Part shown: one piece after another, positions 34,489 to 43,966 of the stretch
Numbering within the stretch: position 1 is the stretch's first letter
How the letters are laid out: each line of letters starts with the position of its first letter
NCBI GenBank assembly: GCA_021818425.1
Contig: JAKAEC010000001.1
Span: forward strand, 1 to 64,000
Length of the DNA stretch: 64,000 nucleotides
From: Pseudomonadota bacterium
GTDB lineage: Bacteria; Pseudomonadota; Alphaproteobacteria; Acetobacterales; Acetobacteraceae
Direction of reading: 5' to 3'
Notes under the pieces: generated by a model
Seen by the model: only the letters and a program-made list of their open reading frames with translations
The model's database searches: none
Told to the model about the DNA's origin: nothing
Position numbers and translations under genes: made by a program

Positions 34489-35313
34489 ATGCGCTACCCC
34501 ATCCCGCTCGTTGTCGCCGCTCTTCTCATCCCGTTCGGAGCCTGCGCCCAGCCGCTGATCCAGAGCCAGGAGGGTATTGCCCTTCAAAATGAGATTTTGC
34601 AGTTGCAGCAGCAGGTTCAGCAGCTGCAGGCGCAAGGCGGCGGCAATGGCGAATCTGCCTTGGGTGGCAGCAATCAGCCTGTTTCTGGCAGCGTGGATGC
34701 TAGCACGTTGGTGCCTACCTTGTTGACCGAGGTACAGCAATTGCAGGCCCAGGTGCAGACGCTGAACGGCAAGGTGTCTGACCTGCAACACCAAGTACAG
34801 ACGCAAAATGATCAAACCCAGCAGGAAATCGGCGACCTGAAATTCCAGATGACCAATGGCGGTGCCACGCCGGGTGCGGCCCCGTCTTCGCCCCCGTCTT
34901 CGCCCCCGATTAACCCGCCCCCGCCTGCCGATCCTAAAGTCGCGTTAAAGGCCGCACTGGATGCCTTTTCCCGGCATGATTACAAGGCTTCCGCGCAGTT
35001 AGCGCAGGCGATTGTGACCAAGTACAAGGCCGCGCCGGAGGCATACCGGGCACAATACCTGGTTGCACAGAGTTATGCCGCCAGCGGCGACGCCAAGAGC
35101 GCAGCAGTCGCTTATTATAACACCTATGACATGAACAAGACGGGCACATATGCGCCGCATTCGCTGCTGGGTCTGGCATCCTCGCTTGCGACAATCCACC
35201 AGAATCAGGAGGCTTGCGAAACGCTGGCGGCGCTGAATAGCCAATTCACCAAGCCGTCTGCCAGGATGAAGAGCGATATCGATGCGGTGTCTAGGCGCGC
35301 GCATTGTCACTAG
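34489..35313 (+). CDS. cpoB: Tol-Pal system protein CpoB/YbgF
   Basis: Periplasmic protein that coordinates outer-membrane constriction with peptidoglycan synthesis. The 274 residues comprise a signal peptide (ends GACAQP), a Gln/Leu-rich trimerising coiled coil (about 30-125, with LQLQQQVQQLQAQ) and a Ser/Pro linker with a short internal repeat (PSSPPSSPP). The C-terminal part has TPR-like repeats (ALDAFSRHDYKASAQLAQAI, then APEAYRAQYLVAQSYAASGD). Its stop overlaps the TTG start of tilS. Confidence 0.9.
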   Translation: MRYPIPLVVAALLIPFGACAQPLIQSQEGIALQNEILQLQQQVQQLQAQGGGNGESALGGSNQPVSGSVDASTLVPTLLTEVQQLQAQVQTLNGKVSDLQHQVQTQNDQTQQEIGDLKFQMTNGGATPGAAPSSPPSSPPINPPPPADPKVALKAALDAFSRHDYKASAQLAQAIVTKYKAAPEAYRAQYLVAQSYAASGDAKSAAVAYYNTYDMNKTGTYAPHSLLGLASSLATIHQNQEACETLAALNSQFTKPSARMKSDIDAVSRRAHCH

Positions 35314-36458
35314 CTGACGTCTTCGCGGCGACATTGGAGCGACTTTTGCCGCCTGGCTTGCCGCCACGCTTGGCTGTGGCTGTTTCGGGCGGGGCGGACA
35401 GTTCGGCACTGGCCCTGCTGGCGCGAGATTATTGTGTATCGCGCGGCGGGGCGTTAATGGCGCTGATTGTTGACCACGGGCTGCGGGCGGAATCAGCTGA
35501 TGAGGCAAGGTTGACCGCCTTGCGCCTGATGGAGCAGGATATCCCGAGCAAGATTCTTAACCTAAATTTGCGCCCAGGTGCGGCGATGCAGGCCCGCGCG
35601 CGCTTGGCCCGGCACGAGGCACTGGCACAGGCTGCGATGGCGGCAGGGTTTGTGCATTTGGCGATGGGTCATCACCGAGACGACCAGCGCGAGACTGTGG
35701 CGATGCGTGCCCGGCGCGGTTTTGGCGGTGGCGAGGGCATGGCATCTTGGAGCGCGCGCAACGACGTCGTTCTGATCCGCCCGCTGCTGGAGACTCCCGC
35801 CTGCTCGTTGCGCGAGTTTTTGCAGGAAAAGGAAGTTGAGTGGGTCGAGGACCCTTCTAATCACTCCTGTAAATTTGAAAGGGTGCGCATCCGACGGGCG
35901 GGTGAGGGCGTGCCGCCACTATCTGCCGCAGGCCGCATGGCGCAGGAGCTAGAAATCGCGGATTTTCTTGCACGACACGTGCGACTCTATCCCGAAGGCT
36001 ATGCGGTGCTGGACGCGGCATTCGCCTCCCCTGCCGCATTGGGGGCGCTATTAAGAACCATTGGCGGGCGTCGCTACATGCCCCGGCGTGAAGCTCTCTC
36101 GCGGCTGGCACAAAAGCTATGCTCGGCAACTTTGGGGGGGGTGCGCATAGTCCCGGCTGGACGGTTAGGGGCAGGCTGGCTGCTTGCCCGGGAGCCAGCC
36201 GCCTGTGCCCCGCCCGTGCCTGCTGTCCCGCATGCGATGTGGGACGGGCGATTTGTTCTGGACGCAAAGCCGCTCGGCGCAAGGAGCATTGGTGCGCTGG
36301 GCCGGGATGCCGCCCGTTTTCGCGGCTTCAGGGGCTTACCCAGCCTAGTGCTTTGCGGCCTACCGGCGCTGCGTTATGCCGACGGGGCATTATGTTTTCC
36401 GGCACCGGCGGCATTCATTCCACCCATGCCCGCCACCGCTAGGCCGTTTCAAGCCTAA
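35304..36458 (+). CDS. tilS: tRNA(Ile)-lysidine synthetase TilS
   Basis: ATP-dependent enzyme that converts C34 of the AUA-reading tRNA-Ile to lysidine. The PP-loop SGGADS is at about residues 29-34, followed by IVDHGLRAESADEA and a GHHRDDQRET motif (usually GHHxxDQAET). The 384-residue length is in the shorter range for the family. The start is TTG at 35304, ten bases inside the end of cpoB in another frame. The order cpoB-tilS-ftsH is typical of alphaproteobacteria. Confidence 0.93.
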   Translation: MSLADVFAATLERLLPPGLPPRLAVAVSGGADSSALALLARDYCVSRGGALMALIVDHGLRAESADEARLTALRLMEQDIPSKILNLNLRPGAAMQARARLARHEALAQAAMAAGFVHLAMGHHRDDQRETVAMRARRGFGGGEGMASWSARNDVVLIRPLLETPACSLREFLQEKEVEWVEDPSNHSCKFERVRIRRAGEGVPPLSAAGRMAQELEIADFLARHVRLYPEGYAVLDAAFASPAALGALLRTIGGRRYMPRREALSRLAQKLCSATLGGVRIVPAGRLGAGWLLAREPAACAPPVPAVPHAMWDGRFVLDAKPLGARSIGALGRDAARFRGFRGLPSLVLCGLPALRYADGALCFPAPAAFIPPMPATARPFQA

Positions 36459-36581
36459 CCTGAATCACGATTTATTTGTGCTTGGCTGGGAATTCTGCGC
36501 AATATGCCTATGTGAGCGTTGGAGTGCCTGCGTGCCTCATAGAGGGCGGAGGCATTGGTTGAAGGAATTGGAAAAGTCTAG

Positions 36582-38498
36582 ATGAACAATCTGGGTCGAA
36601 ATATTGCGCTGTGGGTTGTGGTGGCTTTGTTCTTGGTGGTGCTGTTCAATGTGTTCCAGCCCTCTACCACGAATAATAATGCCGCAGAGATCGCCTATTC
36701 CACCTTCCTGGATGAGGTAAAGAACAACCAGGTGCAAAGTGTCACCATCGTTGGTCATGACATTACGGGTGCGACCAAAGACGGCAAGAGCTTCGAGACC
36801 TATGCGCCCAACGATCCTTCTCTGGTTTCCAAGCTGACGAGTGCGGGAGTTACCGTGACAGCTAAGCCTGAGGGCGACACCATGAACCCGCTGCTGCGTG
36901 CGCTGCTGAATTGGGCGCCAATGCTGCTTATTCTGGGCGTATGGATTTTCTTCATGCGCCAGATGCAGTCTGGTGGTGGGCGCGCTATGGGCTTTGGTAA
37001 GTCCCGAGCGAGGTTGCTGACCGAGAAGCAGGGACGTGTGACATTCGAAGATGTGGCAGGAATCGACGAGGCCAAGGGCGAGCTACAGGAGATTGTTGAT
37101 TTTCTCCGCGATCCTCAGAAATTCCAACGCTTAGGCGGCAAGATTCCGAAAGGGTGCCTGTTAGTTGGCCCGCCCGGTACGGGCAAGACGCTTCTGGCCC
37201 GCGCCATCGCTGGTGAGGCGAACGTGCCGTTCTTCTCGATCTCCGGCTCCGATTTCGTCGAGATGTTCGTTGGCGTGGGTGCAAGCCGCGTGCGTGATAT
37301 GTTTGAACAGGGCAAGAAGAACGCGCCGTGCATCATCTTCATCGATGAAATCGATGCAGTGGGCCGGCATCGTGGCGCCGGGCTTGGCGGTGGTAATGAC
37401 GAACGCGAGCAGACCCTGAACCAGATGCTGGTGGAGATGGACGGGTTTGAGAGCAACGAAGGGGTGATCTTGATCGCCGCTACCAACCGGCCAGACGTGC
37501 TGGATCCCGCCTTGCTACGCCCCGGCCGGTTTGATCGCCAAGTCGTGGTACCGAACCCCGATGTGACGGGACGCGAGAAGATTTTGAAGGTGCATATGCG
37601 CAAGGTGCCACTGGCCTCGGATGTGGATGCCAGGACCATCGCGCGTGGCACCCCAGGCTTCTCCGGCGCGGATCTTTCAAATTTGGTGAACGAGGCAGCT
37701 TTGCTTGCCGCACGCATCGGCAAGCGCGTGGTCGCCATGGCGGAATTCGAGCAAGCCAAGGACAAGGTAATGATGGGGGCGGAGCGGCGCTCGCTGGTGA
37801 TGTCCGACGATGAGAAAAAGATGACTGCCTATCATGAGGGCGGGCACGCACTATGCTCGATCACTTTGCCGGAGTGTGACCCAGTGCACAAGGCCACTAT
37901 CATTCCGCGCGGCCGGGCGCTTGGCATGGTCATGTCCCTACCGGAAGGTGACCGCTATTCGATGAGCAAGGTTAAGCTGTTGCAACAGCTGATCATGGCG
38001 ATGGGAGGTCGCGCGGCCGAAGAGTTGGTGTTTGGGCCCGACAAGGTTTCCAACGGTGCCTCCGGCGATATCAAGATGGCCACCGACACGACGCGCCGTA
38101 TGGTCACAGAATGGGGCATGTCCGAGAAGCTAGGCATGGTCTCCTACGTGGAAAGTGGGCAGGAGGTTTTTCTAGGTCATTCGATGGGCGGCGCTAAAAA
38201 TGTGTCTGAGGCGACGGCCCGAGAGATCGATAACGAGGTGCGGCGGATTATTGATCATGCATACGCCGAGGCGAAGCGCATTCTGACTGAGCGGAGCGAA
38301 GATTTGGAGCGCTTGGCTCAAGGTCTGCTCGAATATGAGACACTCTCTGGCGACGAAATCCAGATGGTGCTGAAGGGCGAGAAGATCGTTCGCAAGGTCG
38401 TGGACGAGCCGATGCAGGACAACAGCCGCCGTGGGTCTGTGCCGGCGGCGCCACCGAAGCCGGATGTTCCAGGCGGGTTGGGGCCGGTTCCGGCATAA
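36582..38498 (+). CDS. ftsH: ATP-dependent zinc metalloprotease FtsH
   Basis: Membrane-anchored AAA+ protease for quality control and for short-lived regulators. The 638 residues have two N-terminal transmembrane helices (about 7-25 and 105-122). Walker A GPPGTGKT is at 196-203, Walker B IIFIDEID follows, and the second region of homology is present. The zinc motif is HEGGH at 418-422, with Gly where most members have HEAGH; the two His and the Glu are intact. The C-terminus is a Pro-rich tail. It has its own 123-base upstream gap after tilS and is convergent with panB. Confidence 0.97.
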   Translation: MNNLGRNIALWVVVALFLVVLFNVFQPSTTNNNAAEIAYSTFLDEVKNNQVQSVTIVGHDITGATKDGKSFETYAPNDPSLVSKLTSAGVTVTAKPEGDTMNPLLRALLNWAPMLLILGVWIFFMRQMQSGGGRAMGFGKSRARLLTEKQGRVTFEDVAGIDEAKGELQEIVDFLRDPQKFQRLGGKIPKGCLLVGPPGTGKTLLARAIAGEANVPFFSISGSDFVEMFVGVGASRVRDMFEQGKKNAPCIIFIDEIDAVGRHRGAGLGGGNDEREQTLNQMLVEMDGFESNEGVILIAATNRPDVLDPALLRPGRFDRQVVVPNPDVTGREKILKVHMRKVPLASDVDARTIARGTPGFSGADLSNLVNEAALLAARIGKRVVAMAEFEQAKDKVMMGAERRSLVMSDDEKKMTAYHEGGHALCSITLPECDPVHKATIIPRGRALGMVMSLPEGDRYSMSKVKLLQQLIMAMGGRAAEELVFGPDKVSNGASGDIKMATDTTRRMVTEWGMSEKLGMVSYVESGQEVFLGHSMGGAKNVSEATAREIDNEVRRIIDHAYAEAKRILTERSEDLERLAQGLLEYETLSGDEIQMVLKGEKIVRKVVDEPMQDNSRRGSVPAAPPKPDVPGGLGPVPA

Positions 38499-38552
38499 GC
38501 GTAGCGGTAAAAACCGTTCCTCAATAATGGAAGAAGGACTTTTTATCGGGCT

Positions 38553-39332
38553 TTATTGGGCTGGGAAAACCCCTTCACGTACTTCGCGCGCATAATCAGC
38601 TAAGGCTGAGGTGATGAGCCTCGCGCCATCCAAATATGTTTTTGCGAAGGACGGTGTATTTCCAGGGGTAAGACCCAGCACGTCATGCAGTACCAGGACT
38701 TGTGCGTCTGTTTCTGGCCCGGCACCGATGCCTATGGTAGGAATCGGCAGTCTCGCGGTAATTTCCGCTGCAAGGTCAGAAGGAATGGCTTCCATTAGCA
38801 ACATGCGCGCCCCCGCGTCGGCCAGCGCCAACGCATCCTCAAGCAATTGCGCGGCGGCTTCCGGCGTTTTGCCCTGACGCTTAAAACCGCCGATCTGCCG
38901 GATATGCTGGGGCGTCAATCCGATATGGGCGCAAACTGGCACAGCACGGCGGGAGAGGAAGGCGACCGTTTCCACCATCTCGGCACCGCCTTCTAGCTTC
39001 ACGATCTGTGCGCCCGCCTTTAGCAGTCGGGCGCAGGCGGCAAATGCCTGGGTAGGGCTTTCCTCAAAGCTGCCGAAAGGTAGGTCCGCCATGATCAGCG
39101 GCTTGGTAACCGCTCTAGCCACGATGGCGGTATGGTATTGTATTTGCTCGAGGCTGACGCGCAGCGTGTCGGGCTCGCCTCCTACCACCATGCCAAGCGA
39201 ATCCCCGACCAGCAGCGCATCAATCCCGGCCGCTTCGGCAAGTCGGGCGGAAGTGAGGTCGTAAGCTGTGATCATCGTCATTTTGCGGCGTTCGCGCTTA
39301 GCCTTGTCCCAAGTGGCCAGCGATCTGTTCAT
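38553..39332 (-). CDS. panB: 3-methyl-2-oxobutanoate hydroxymethyltransferase
   Basis: First committed step of pantothenate (CoA) synthesis. The 259-residue TIM barrel shows MITAYDLTSARLAEAAGID, VGDSLGMVVGG (metal-binding Asp), VKLEGGAE and IGIGAGPETDAQVLVLHD. Its start overlaps the stop of the pncC-like gene by four bases, so it is the last gene of a minus-strand chain of four overlapping genes (transglycosylase, pgpA, pncC, panB). Confidence 0.96.
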   Translation of the reverse strand: MNRSLATWDKAKRERRKMTMITAYDLTSARLAEAAGIDALLVGDSLGMVVGGEPDTLRVSLEQIQYHTAIVARAVTKPLIMADLPFGSFEESPTQAFAACARLLKAGAQIVKLEGGAEMVETVAFLSRRAVPVCAHIGLTPQHIRQIGGFKRQGKTPEAAAQLLEDALALADAGARMLLMEAIPSDLAAEITARLPIPTIGIGAGPETDAQVLVLHDVLGLTPGNTPSFAKTYLDGARLITSALADYAREVREGVFPAQ

Positions 39333-39811
39333 GTTGATTGTCCTTCAGGGTTGGCCGCGCGGGAAGCCAGCCCCAACGCGTAGGCGACGGCTTTGGCGCG
39401 AATTTCATCACGGGTGCCAGTGAAAAGCTGGTGTTCGGCAAAGCTGCCCTTCGCCGTAGCGAGGCCGAACCAGACGGTGCCGATGGGCTTTTCCGGGCTT
39501 CCGCCACCGGGTCCGGCAATTCCGGTGACGGAGATTGCGGCATCTGTACCCGTGCATCGCCGTGCCCCCTCTGCCATCGCTTTTGCCACCTGCGCAGAAA
39601 CGGCGCCATGCTCGGCGAGAGTGGCTTGCGGCACGCCAAGGAGTTTGGCCTTGGCTTCGTTGGCATATGTGACCAGGCCATTTGTGAAGACCGCCGAACT
39701 GCCAGGCACAGCAGTGAGTGCTGCAGCAACCAGCCCACCCGTACAGCTTTCCGCGGTGGCGAGGGTCATGCCACGGGCCTTATAAAGATCGATCAGCGCG
39801 GTAGCGTTCAT
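39329..39811 (-). CDS. CinA C-terminal domain protein, nicotinamide-nucleotide amidohydrolase (PncC-like)
   Basis: 160 residues that match only the C-terminal amidohydrolase domain of CinA (ATAESCTGGLVAAALTAVPG, TNGLVTYANEAKAKLLGVPQ, AISVTGIAGPGGGSPEKPIG). The family deamidates NMN to nicotinate mononucleotide in NAD recycling. The N-terminal MoCF-like domain of full CinA is absent, as in E. coli PncC. It overlaps both neighbours by four bases. Confidence 0.92.
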   Translation of the reverse strand: MNATALIDLYKARGMTLATAESCTGGLVAAALTAVPGSSAVFTNGLVTYANEAKAKLLGVPQATLAEHGAVSAQVAKAMAEGARRCTGTDAAISVTGIAGPGGGSPEKPIGTVWFGLATAKGSFAEHQLFTGTRDEIRAKAVAYALGLASRAANPEGQST

Positions 39812-40269
39812 AGCGGTAACACCAAGCGAAGGATAAGCAAAACAGCCAAGGCGAGCAGGCCAGCTATGATATCGTCACCCATGATGCCGATTTCATCCTT
39901 GCGTCGGTCTGCCCAGCTTACCGGCGGGGGCTTGCAGATGTCGAATAGCCGGAACAACGCAAAGGCAGCGAGTGCGCCCTCGAGGCTGAGGTCGCGCAGC
40001 GCCAGAAGCGGGATCATCTGTCCGGCAATTTCATCGATCACGATCCAGCCTGGGTCTTCTCCTGCTTCTGGCAATTTCCGAATGGCATGGATGCCAAGGG
40101 CAGTGGCTGCCACGATGCCCGTCAGCAGCGCCAGATTCCCGGCCGGCAACAATATGCAGCCGATCGCTAGCCCTGCCAGCGCGCCGGCTGTGCCTGGGGC
40201 CTTTGGTGTCCAGCCGACGCCAAAGCCTGATGCGATGAAACGCCAGCGGGTTATGGCTGTTGTAACCAT
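39808..40269 (-). CDS. pgpA: phosphatidylglycerophosphatase A
   Basis: Membrane phosphatase that makes phosphatidylglycerol from its phosphate. The 153-residue protein has the PgpA signature GFGVGWTPKAPGTAGALAG near the N-terminus and WIVIDEIAGQMIPLLAL in the middle, with hydrophobic helices between. Its 5' end overlaps the end of the lytic transglycosylase gene by 19 bases. Confidence 0.92.
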   Translation of the reverse strand: MVTTAITRWRFIASGFGVGWTPKAPGTAGALAGLAIGCILLPAGNLALLTGIVAATALGIHAIRKLPEAGEDPGWIVIDEIAGQMIPLLALRDLSLEGALAAFALFRLFDICKPPPVSWADRRKDEIGIMGDDIIAGLLALAVLLILRLVLPL

Positions 40270-41846
40270 TTGGCGACCGGTGAGTTAGCCGCACCGGTGA
40301 GCAGTGCGCGGTAGATAGTGATGTTCTCGGACACGCGCTGCACGTAGTTGCGGGTTTCGCTGAACGGAATTTCTTCTAGCCAATCGAGCATGTTAGCACC
40401 GTCCGGAGGATGGTCGCCCAGTTCCGGATCGCCATTCTCCGCCAGCCAGTTCGCGACATTGGTTGGACCGGCGTTATACGCGGCAATTGCCAACGGAAGG
40501 CAGTTGCCAAAATTTTTGATCTCCCGTGCGAGATAGGCAGCGCCGAGAGCCATGTTCTGGCCGGGATTGAACAGATTGCTGTAGGGCAGGCTGTATTCTT
40601 CTCCGGTTTGACGGGCCGTGGAGGGGAGCAACTGCATTAACCCGATAGCGCCGGCGCCTGAGACTACGGTGGGGTTGAAGCTGCTCTCCTGGCGCATCAT
40701 ACCTAGCAAAATCGTTGGGTCCAGAATGTTAGAAGGCGGGTTATACGGGACCGGCCAACCTTCGCGCACCAGCATCTGGCCGGAAATGCCGGCCAGACGT
40801 GCAATGGCAACGGCCGATTGCGGGAAGCCCAGCCCCAGCGCCAGCTTTGCGGCCATCAGCCGGGATTTGTCGTCCAGCGCTGTTTGGCCAATTCTGTCGA
40901 GGAAGACTGCAGCGTCGTGTCGGTCATTCATCTGCACTAGTAGCACGGCTGCGCGGGGCAGTTCAGCTAGGCCGAAATCCATGGCGTCCTGAAAAGAAAA
41001 GCTTGGTTCCTGCACGGATTTGATGCGGGACGCAAGCTGTTCTGGCGTATCTCCTAGCGCTAGAGCGGCAAGTTGGCCATAGAAGGTGGTGGGATAGGCT
41101 GCGGCGCGGGCGTAATCCTGCGCTGCCGCGGTGCCAGTTTGGCTGCGTCCAAGCCAGTAATAAGCACGGGCCTGTGAGATGACGGCAGTGGACGAGGAAG
41201 CGAGATCCTGAAACCAGGCGGCGGCCTCCCGCGGTTGGTTCAGGAAACGCAGAAGCACGAAGCCGGCGAGAAAGTCGCGGTCTACGACCTGTTCTCGTGC
41301 GGCGGTGCCGGTAATTGGTGGATTGGCGGAGATTATAACCCGATACGCATCCTTGGCGTCGCCTTTCTGGAGCAGGGCGCGCGCAAGCTCGCTTTGGGCT
41401 GGCCAGAACAGTAGCTTTTGGCTCGAATCCGCCGCCTTCATGGCTGCACTGCCCTCACTTTCCCATAGCTTTGCCGCGGCCTCGTCATGCCCGGATCCGT
41501 GCAGAACCTGCACGTGAGTGATGAAGGGCGGCGTGATCATGGGAGGCCCAGGTTGGTAAAGTCCAGAGGCTTGAATTTCGCGTAGTTTCAGCAGACCTTG
41601 CATTGGCCAGTCTGGATTGGCGGCGATAAAGGCTTGAATTTCGCCGGCGCTGCCTCCTCCAGGGCTAATGAGGCGGAAGAAGGTAACGAGCTTCACCACA
41701 AGCGGGTCGCCGGTGGCGGTGGCAAGCCGCTCGGCCTGGGAAAAGTTGCCGGTCTGCACATCGGTCATGATTTGAGGGCTGGCGGCGGTTTGCGCCAGTG
41801 CGCAGGCCGGCATGAACAGCAGCGGCAAGACGGCCAGGAACTTCAT
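40251..41846 (-). CDS. soluble-type lytic murein transglycosylase
   Basis: Periplasmic enzyme that cleaves peptidoglycan glycan strands. The 531 residues have a signal peptide (MKFLAVLPLLFMPACALAQ) and a long helical superhelix as in Slt70. The C-terminal SLT catalytic domain (about 370-500) contains LGMMRQESSFNPTVVSGAGA with the catalytic Glu, GLMQLLPSTARQTG and LAIAAYNAGPTNVANWL. It is divergent from dapA, with 113 bases between the starts. Confidence 0.93.
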   Translation of the reverse strand: MKFLAVLPLLFMPACALAQTAASPQIMTDVQTGNFSQAERLATATGDPLVVKLVTFFRLISPGGGSAGEIQAFIAANPDWPMQGLLKLREIQASGLYQPGPPMITPPFITHVQVLHGSGHDEAAAKLWESEGSAAMKAADSSQKLLFWPAQSELARALLQKGDAKDAYRVIISANPPITGTAAREQVVDRDFLAGFVLLRFLNQPREAAAWFQDLASSSTAVISQARAYYWLGRSQTGTAAAQDYARAAAYPTTFYGQLAALALGDTPEQLASRIKSVQEPSFSFQDAMDFGLAELPRAAVLLVQMNDRHDAAVFLDRIGQTALDDKSRLMAAKLALGLGFPQSAVAIARLAGISGQMLVREGWPVPYNPPSNILDPTILLGMMRQESSFNPTVVSGAGAIGLMQLLPSTARQTGEEYSLPYSNLFNPGQNMALGAAYLAREIKNFGNCLPLAIAAYNAGPTNVANWLAENGDPELGDHPPDGANMLDWLEEIPFSETRNYVQRVSENITIYRALLTGAANSPVAKWLQQP

Positions 41847-41959
41847 GCGCCCTCTCTAGCAGTGCTATCGGCGCGGGCCAAACCTTACTAAGTGGCGCTT
41901 GCCCCCGCTGGCGGAGAGGGTTAGGTGGATTGCTGGACCACACGCCTCAAGGACCAAAT

Positions 41960-42838
41960 ATGTTTCAAGGCTCTTTTACCGCCCTCGTGACGCCTATGTG
42001 CGATGACGGGCGGATCGATGACGAAGCGTTCGTTCGCTTCGTGGATTGGCAGATTGCTGAAGGTAGCAACGGCATCGTTCCGGTTGGCACCACAGGCGAA
42101 TCTCCTACGCTGAGCCATGATGAGCACAAACACGTGGTTGAGATGGCGGTAAAGGCGGCAAGAGGCCGCGTGCCTGTAATGGCGGGGGCTGGTTCCAATT
42201 CTACTGCCGAGGCCATCGGTCTAGCCCGCCATGCCGAGGCGGCAGGGGCTGATGCGGTGCTGGTTGTGACTCCATATTACAACAAACCTACCCAAGAGGG
42301 GTTATTCAGGCATTACCAGGCGATCGCGGAATCGATAACCCTACCGTTGTTTATCTATAATATTCCCGGTCGCTCGGTGATCGATATGTCCGTAGAGACG
42401 ATGGCGCGGTTGGCAGCGATTAAAAACATCGTGGGGGTAAAAGACGCTACTGCAAATCTCACCCGTCCGCTGCAGGTGACCCGTGCCTGTGGGAAGGATT
42501 TCATCCAGCTTTCCGGCGAAGACCACACCGCCTTGGCTTATCTGGCCTCCGGCGGGCACGGTTGCATCTCGGTGACCGCCAATGTGGCGCCACGTCTGTG
42601 CGCTGAAATGCACGCCGCCTGGTCCAAGGGAGATATTAAGGCCGCCATGCGAATTCAGCAGTGCTTAGTGCCTCTGCACGATGCAATGTTCTGCGAAAGT
42701 AACCCTGGGCCGGTGAAATATGCCGCTTCCCTGTTGGGATTTGGCGCAAATCACGTGCGGCTGCCGTTGGTGCCGGTTTTGGCTGCCTCGGCGCAGAGGG
42801 TAGAGGCAGCGATGCGTGAAGTCGGTTTGCTGAATTGA
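41960..42838 (+). CDS. dapA: 4-hydroxy-tetrahydrodipicolinate synthase
   Basis: Condenses pyruvate with aspartate semialdehyde on the route to lysine and meso-diaminopimelate, a wall precursor. The 292-residue protein starts at ATG 41960 (MFQGSFTALVTPM) with AAGGA seven bases upstream; the frame opens earlier without family homology. Motifs: GTTGESPTL, the YYNKPTQEG tyrosine and the Schiff-base Lys161 in VGVKDATANL. Its TGA overlaps the TTG start of smpB. Confidence 0.97.
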   Translation: MFQGSFTALVTPMCDDGRIDDEAFVRFVDWQIAEGSNGIVPVGTTGESPTLSHDEHKHVVEMAVKAARGRVPVMAGAGSNSTAEAIGLARHAEAAGADAVLVVTPYYNKPTQEGLFRHYQAIAESITLPLFIYNIPGRSVIDMSVETMARLAAIKNIVGVKDATANLTRPLQVTRACGKDFIQLSGEDHTALAYLASGGHGCISVTANVAPRLCAEMHAAWSKGDIKAAMRIQQCLVPLHDAMFCESNPGPVKYAASLLGFGANHVRLPLVPVLAASAQRVEAAMREVGLLN

Positions 42839-43317
42839 GCAGGGAAAAAAAGAAATCCGCGTTCATCTCACACGGCATCGCGGCGCAGAACCGCAAGGCT
42901 CGACACGACTATAAAATCCTCTCTACGGTTGAGGCAGGCATTGTGTTGAAGGGCGTCGAGGTAAAGTCTTTACGGTTGGGGCGCGCTCAGCTGACTGAAG
43001 CTTGGGCCGGCGAGCGTGACGGGGAATTGTTTCTCTTCAACCTCTATATTCCAGAATATCAGGGTGGTGTGCTGTCGCGCTTTGATGTGCGAGGGATGCG
43101 CAAGCTGCTGGTTAAGCGCAAGGAGCGCAACCAAATTTTTGGGGCTATTTCGCGCGAGCGTCAGACTATTGTGCCGCTCGATATTTTTTTCAACGACCGA
43201 GGCTTGGCTAAAGTAACGCTGGGTATCGCCGAAGGTAAGCAGAAGGCTGACAAGCGCCAAGCAGCGGCGGCGCGCGACTGGCAGCGCGACAAGGCACGGC
43301 TTCTGCGCAGCCGCTGA
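42835..43317 (+). CDS. smpB: SsrA-binding protein SmpB
   Basis: Binds tmRNA and directs it to stalled ribosomes. The 160-residue OB-fold protein contains AQNRKARHDYKILSTVEAGI, GVEVKSLRLGRAQL, LFLFNLYIPEY and the terminal basic tail KADKRQAAAARDWQRDKARL. The start codon is TTG, overlapping the dapA stop as TTGA. Its stop is only 4 bases from that of the convergent glycosylase gene. Confidence 0.96.
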   Translation: MSREKKKSAFISHGIAAQNRKARHDYKILSTVEAGIVLKGVEVKSLRLGRAQLTEAWAGERDGELFLFNLYIPEYQGGVLSRFDVRGMRKLLVKRKERNQIFGAISRERQTIVPLDIFFNDRGLAKVTLGIAEGKQKADKRQAAAARDWQRDKARLLRSR

Positions 43318-43321
43318 GTAA

Positions 43322-43966
43322 TTAGGTAAGCAATCCCCTGATCGCCGCTACGATCTCCTCGAACATCGCCTGCGTGATCCGTCCCGTGTTCACGTTATAT
43401 TGTGAAGTGTGAAAGCTATCTGCCAGCAGCAGGCCGTTTTCAAGCTGGTGCAACGCGCCGTGCTTGAAGACGTGGCGACTGGGCTTGAGCTTAAGGGCCT
43501 GCAGGATCGATTCATGCGCCTTGGCGCCAATGGCCAGCAGAACCTTCAGGTTTGGCATTAAGGCAATTTCTGCAGCTAGGTAAGGCAGGCAGTGGTTTTT
43601 GTCTGACGTTTCGAGCTTGTGCTGTGGCGGTGCACAGCGCACGGCGTTAGTTATACGGCAGTCAGTCAGCTTCAATCCGTCATCCGGTCGTTCTTGAAAT
43701 GAACCTGTTGCGAAATTGAATTTTATCAACGCAGGATAAAGCAGACGCCCCGCCACGTCACCAGTGAAGGGGCGTCCAGTTCGATTAGCTCCGTTAACGC
43801 CTGGCGCCTGTCCAACAACGAGTAGTTTGGCCGTCGTCGGACCGAAGCTTGGTACCGGGGCGTTAAACCAATCAGGGTGAAGGCGACGGTATTGTTCCCT
43901 GTAAGAAACGAGACGCGGGCAGAATCCGCAATCTTTGTCTGGAGAAATGGATGAAATACTGCTCAT
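43322..43966 (-). CDS. family 5 uracil-DNA glycosylase (UDGb-like)
   Basis: Base-excision repair enzyme for uracil and related lesions. The 214-residue protein has motif 1 GQAPGVNGANRTGRPFTGD at 52-70, characteristic of family 5, and the H-x-S-x-x-N-type motif HTSQYN at 186-191. Four cysteines (13, 16, 111, 126) are placed as 4Fe-4S ligands of families 4 and 5. It overlaps the NYN-protein gene by four bases, so the two are cotranscribed. Confidence 0.9.
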   Translation of the reverse strand: MSSISSISPDKDCGFCPRLVSYREQYRRLHPDWFNAPVPSFGPTTAKLLVVGQAPGVNGANRTGRPFTGDVAGRLLYPALIKFNFATGSFQERPDDGLKLTDCRITNAVRCAPPQHKLETSDKNHCLPYLAAEIALMPNLKVLLAIGAKAHESILQALKLKPSRHVFKHGALHQLENGLLLADSFHTSQYNVNTGRITQAMFEEIVAAIRGLLT

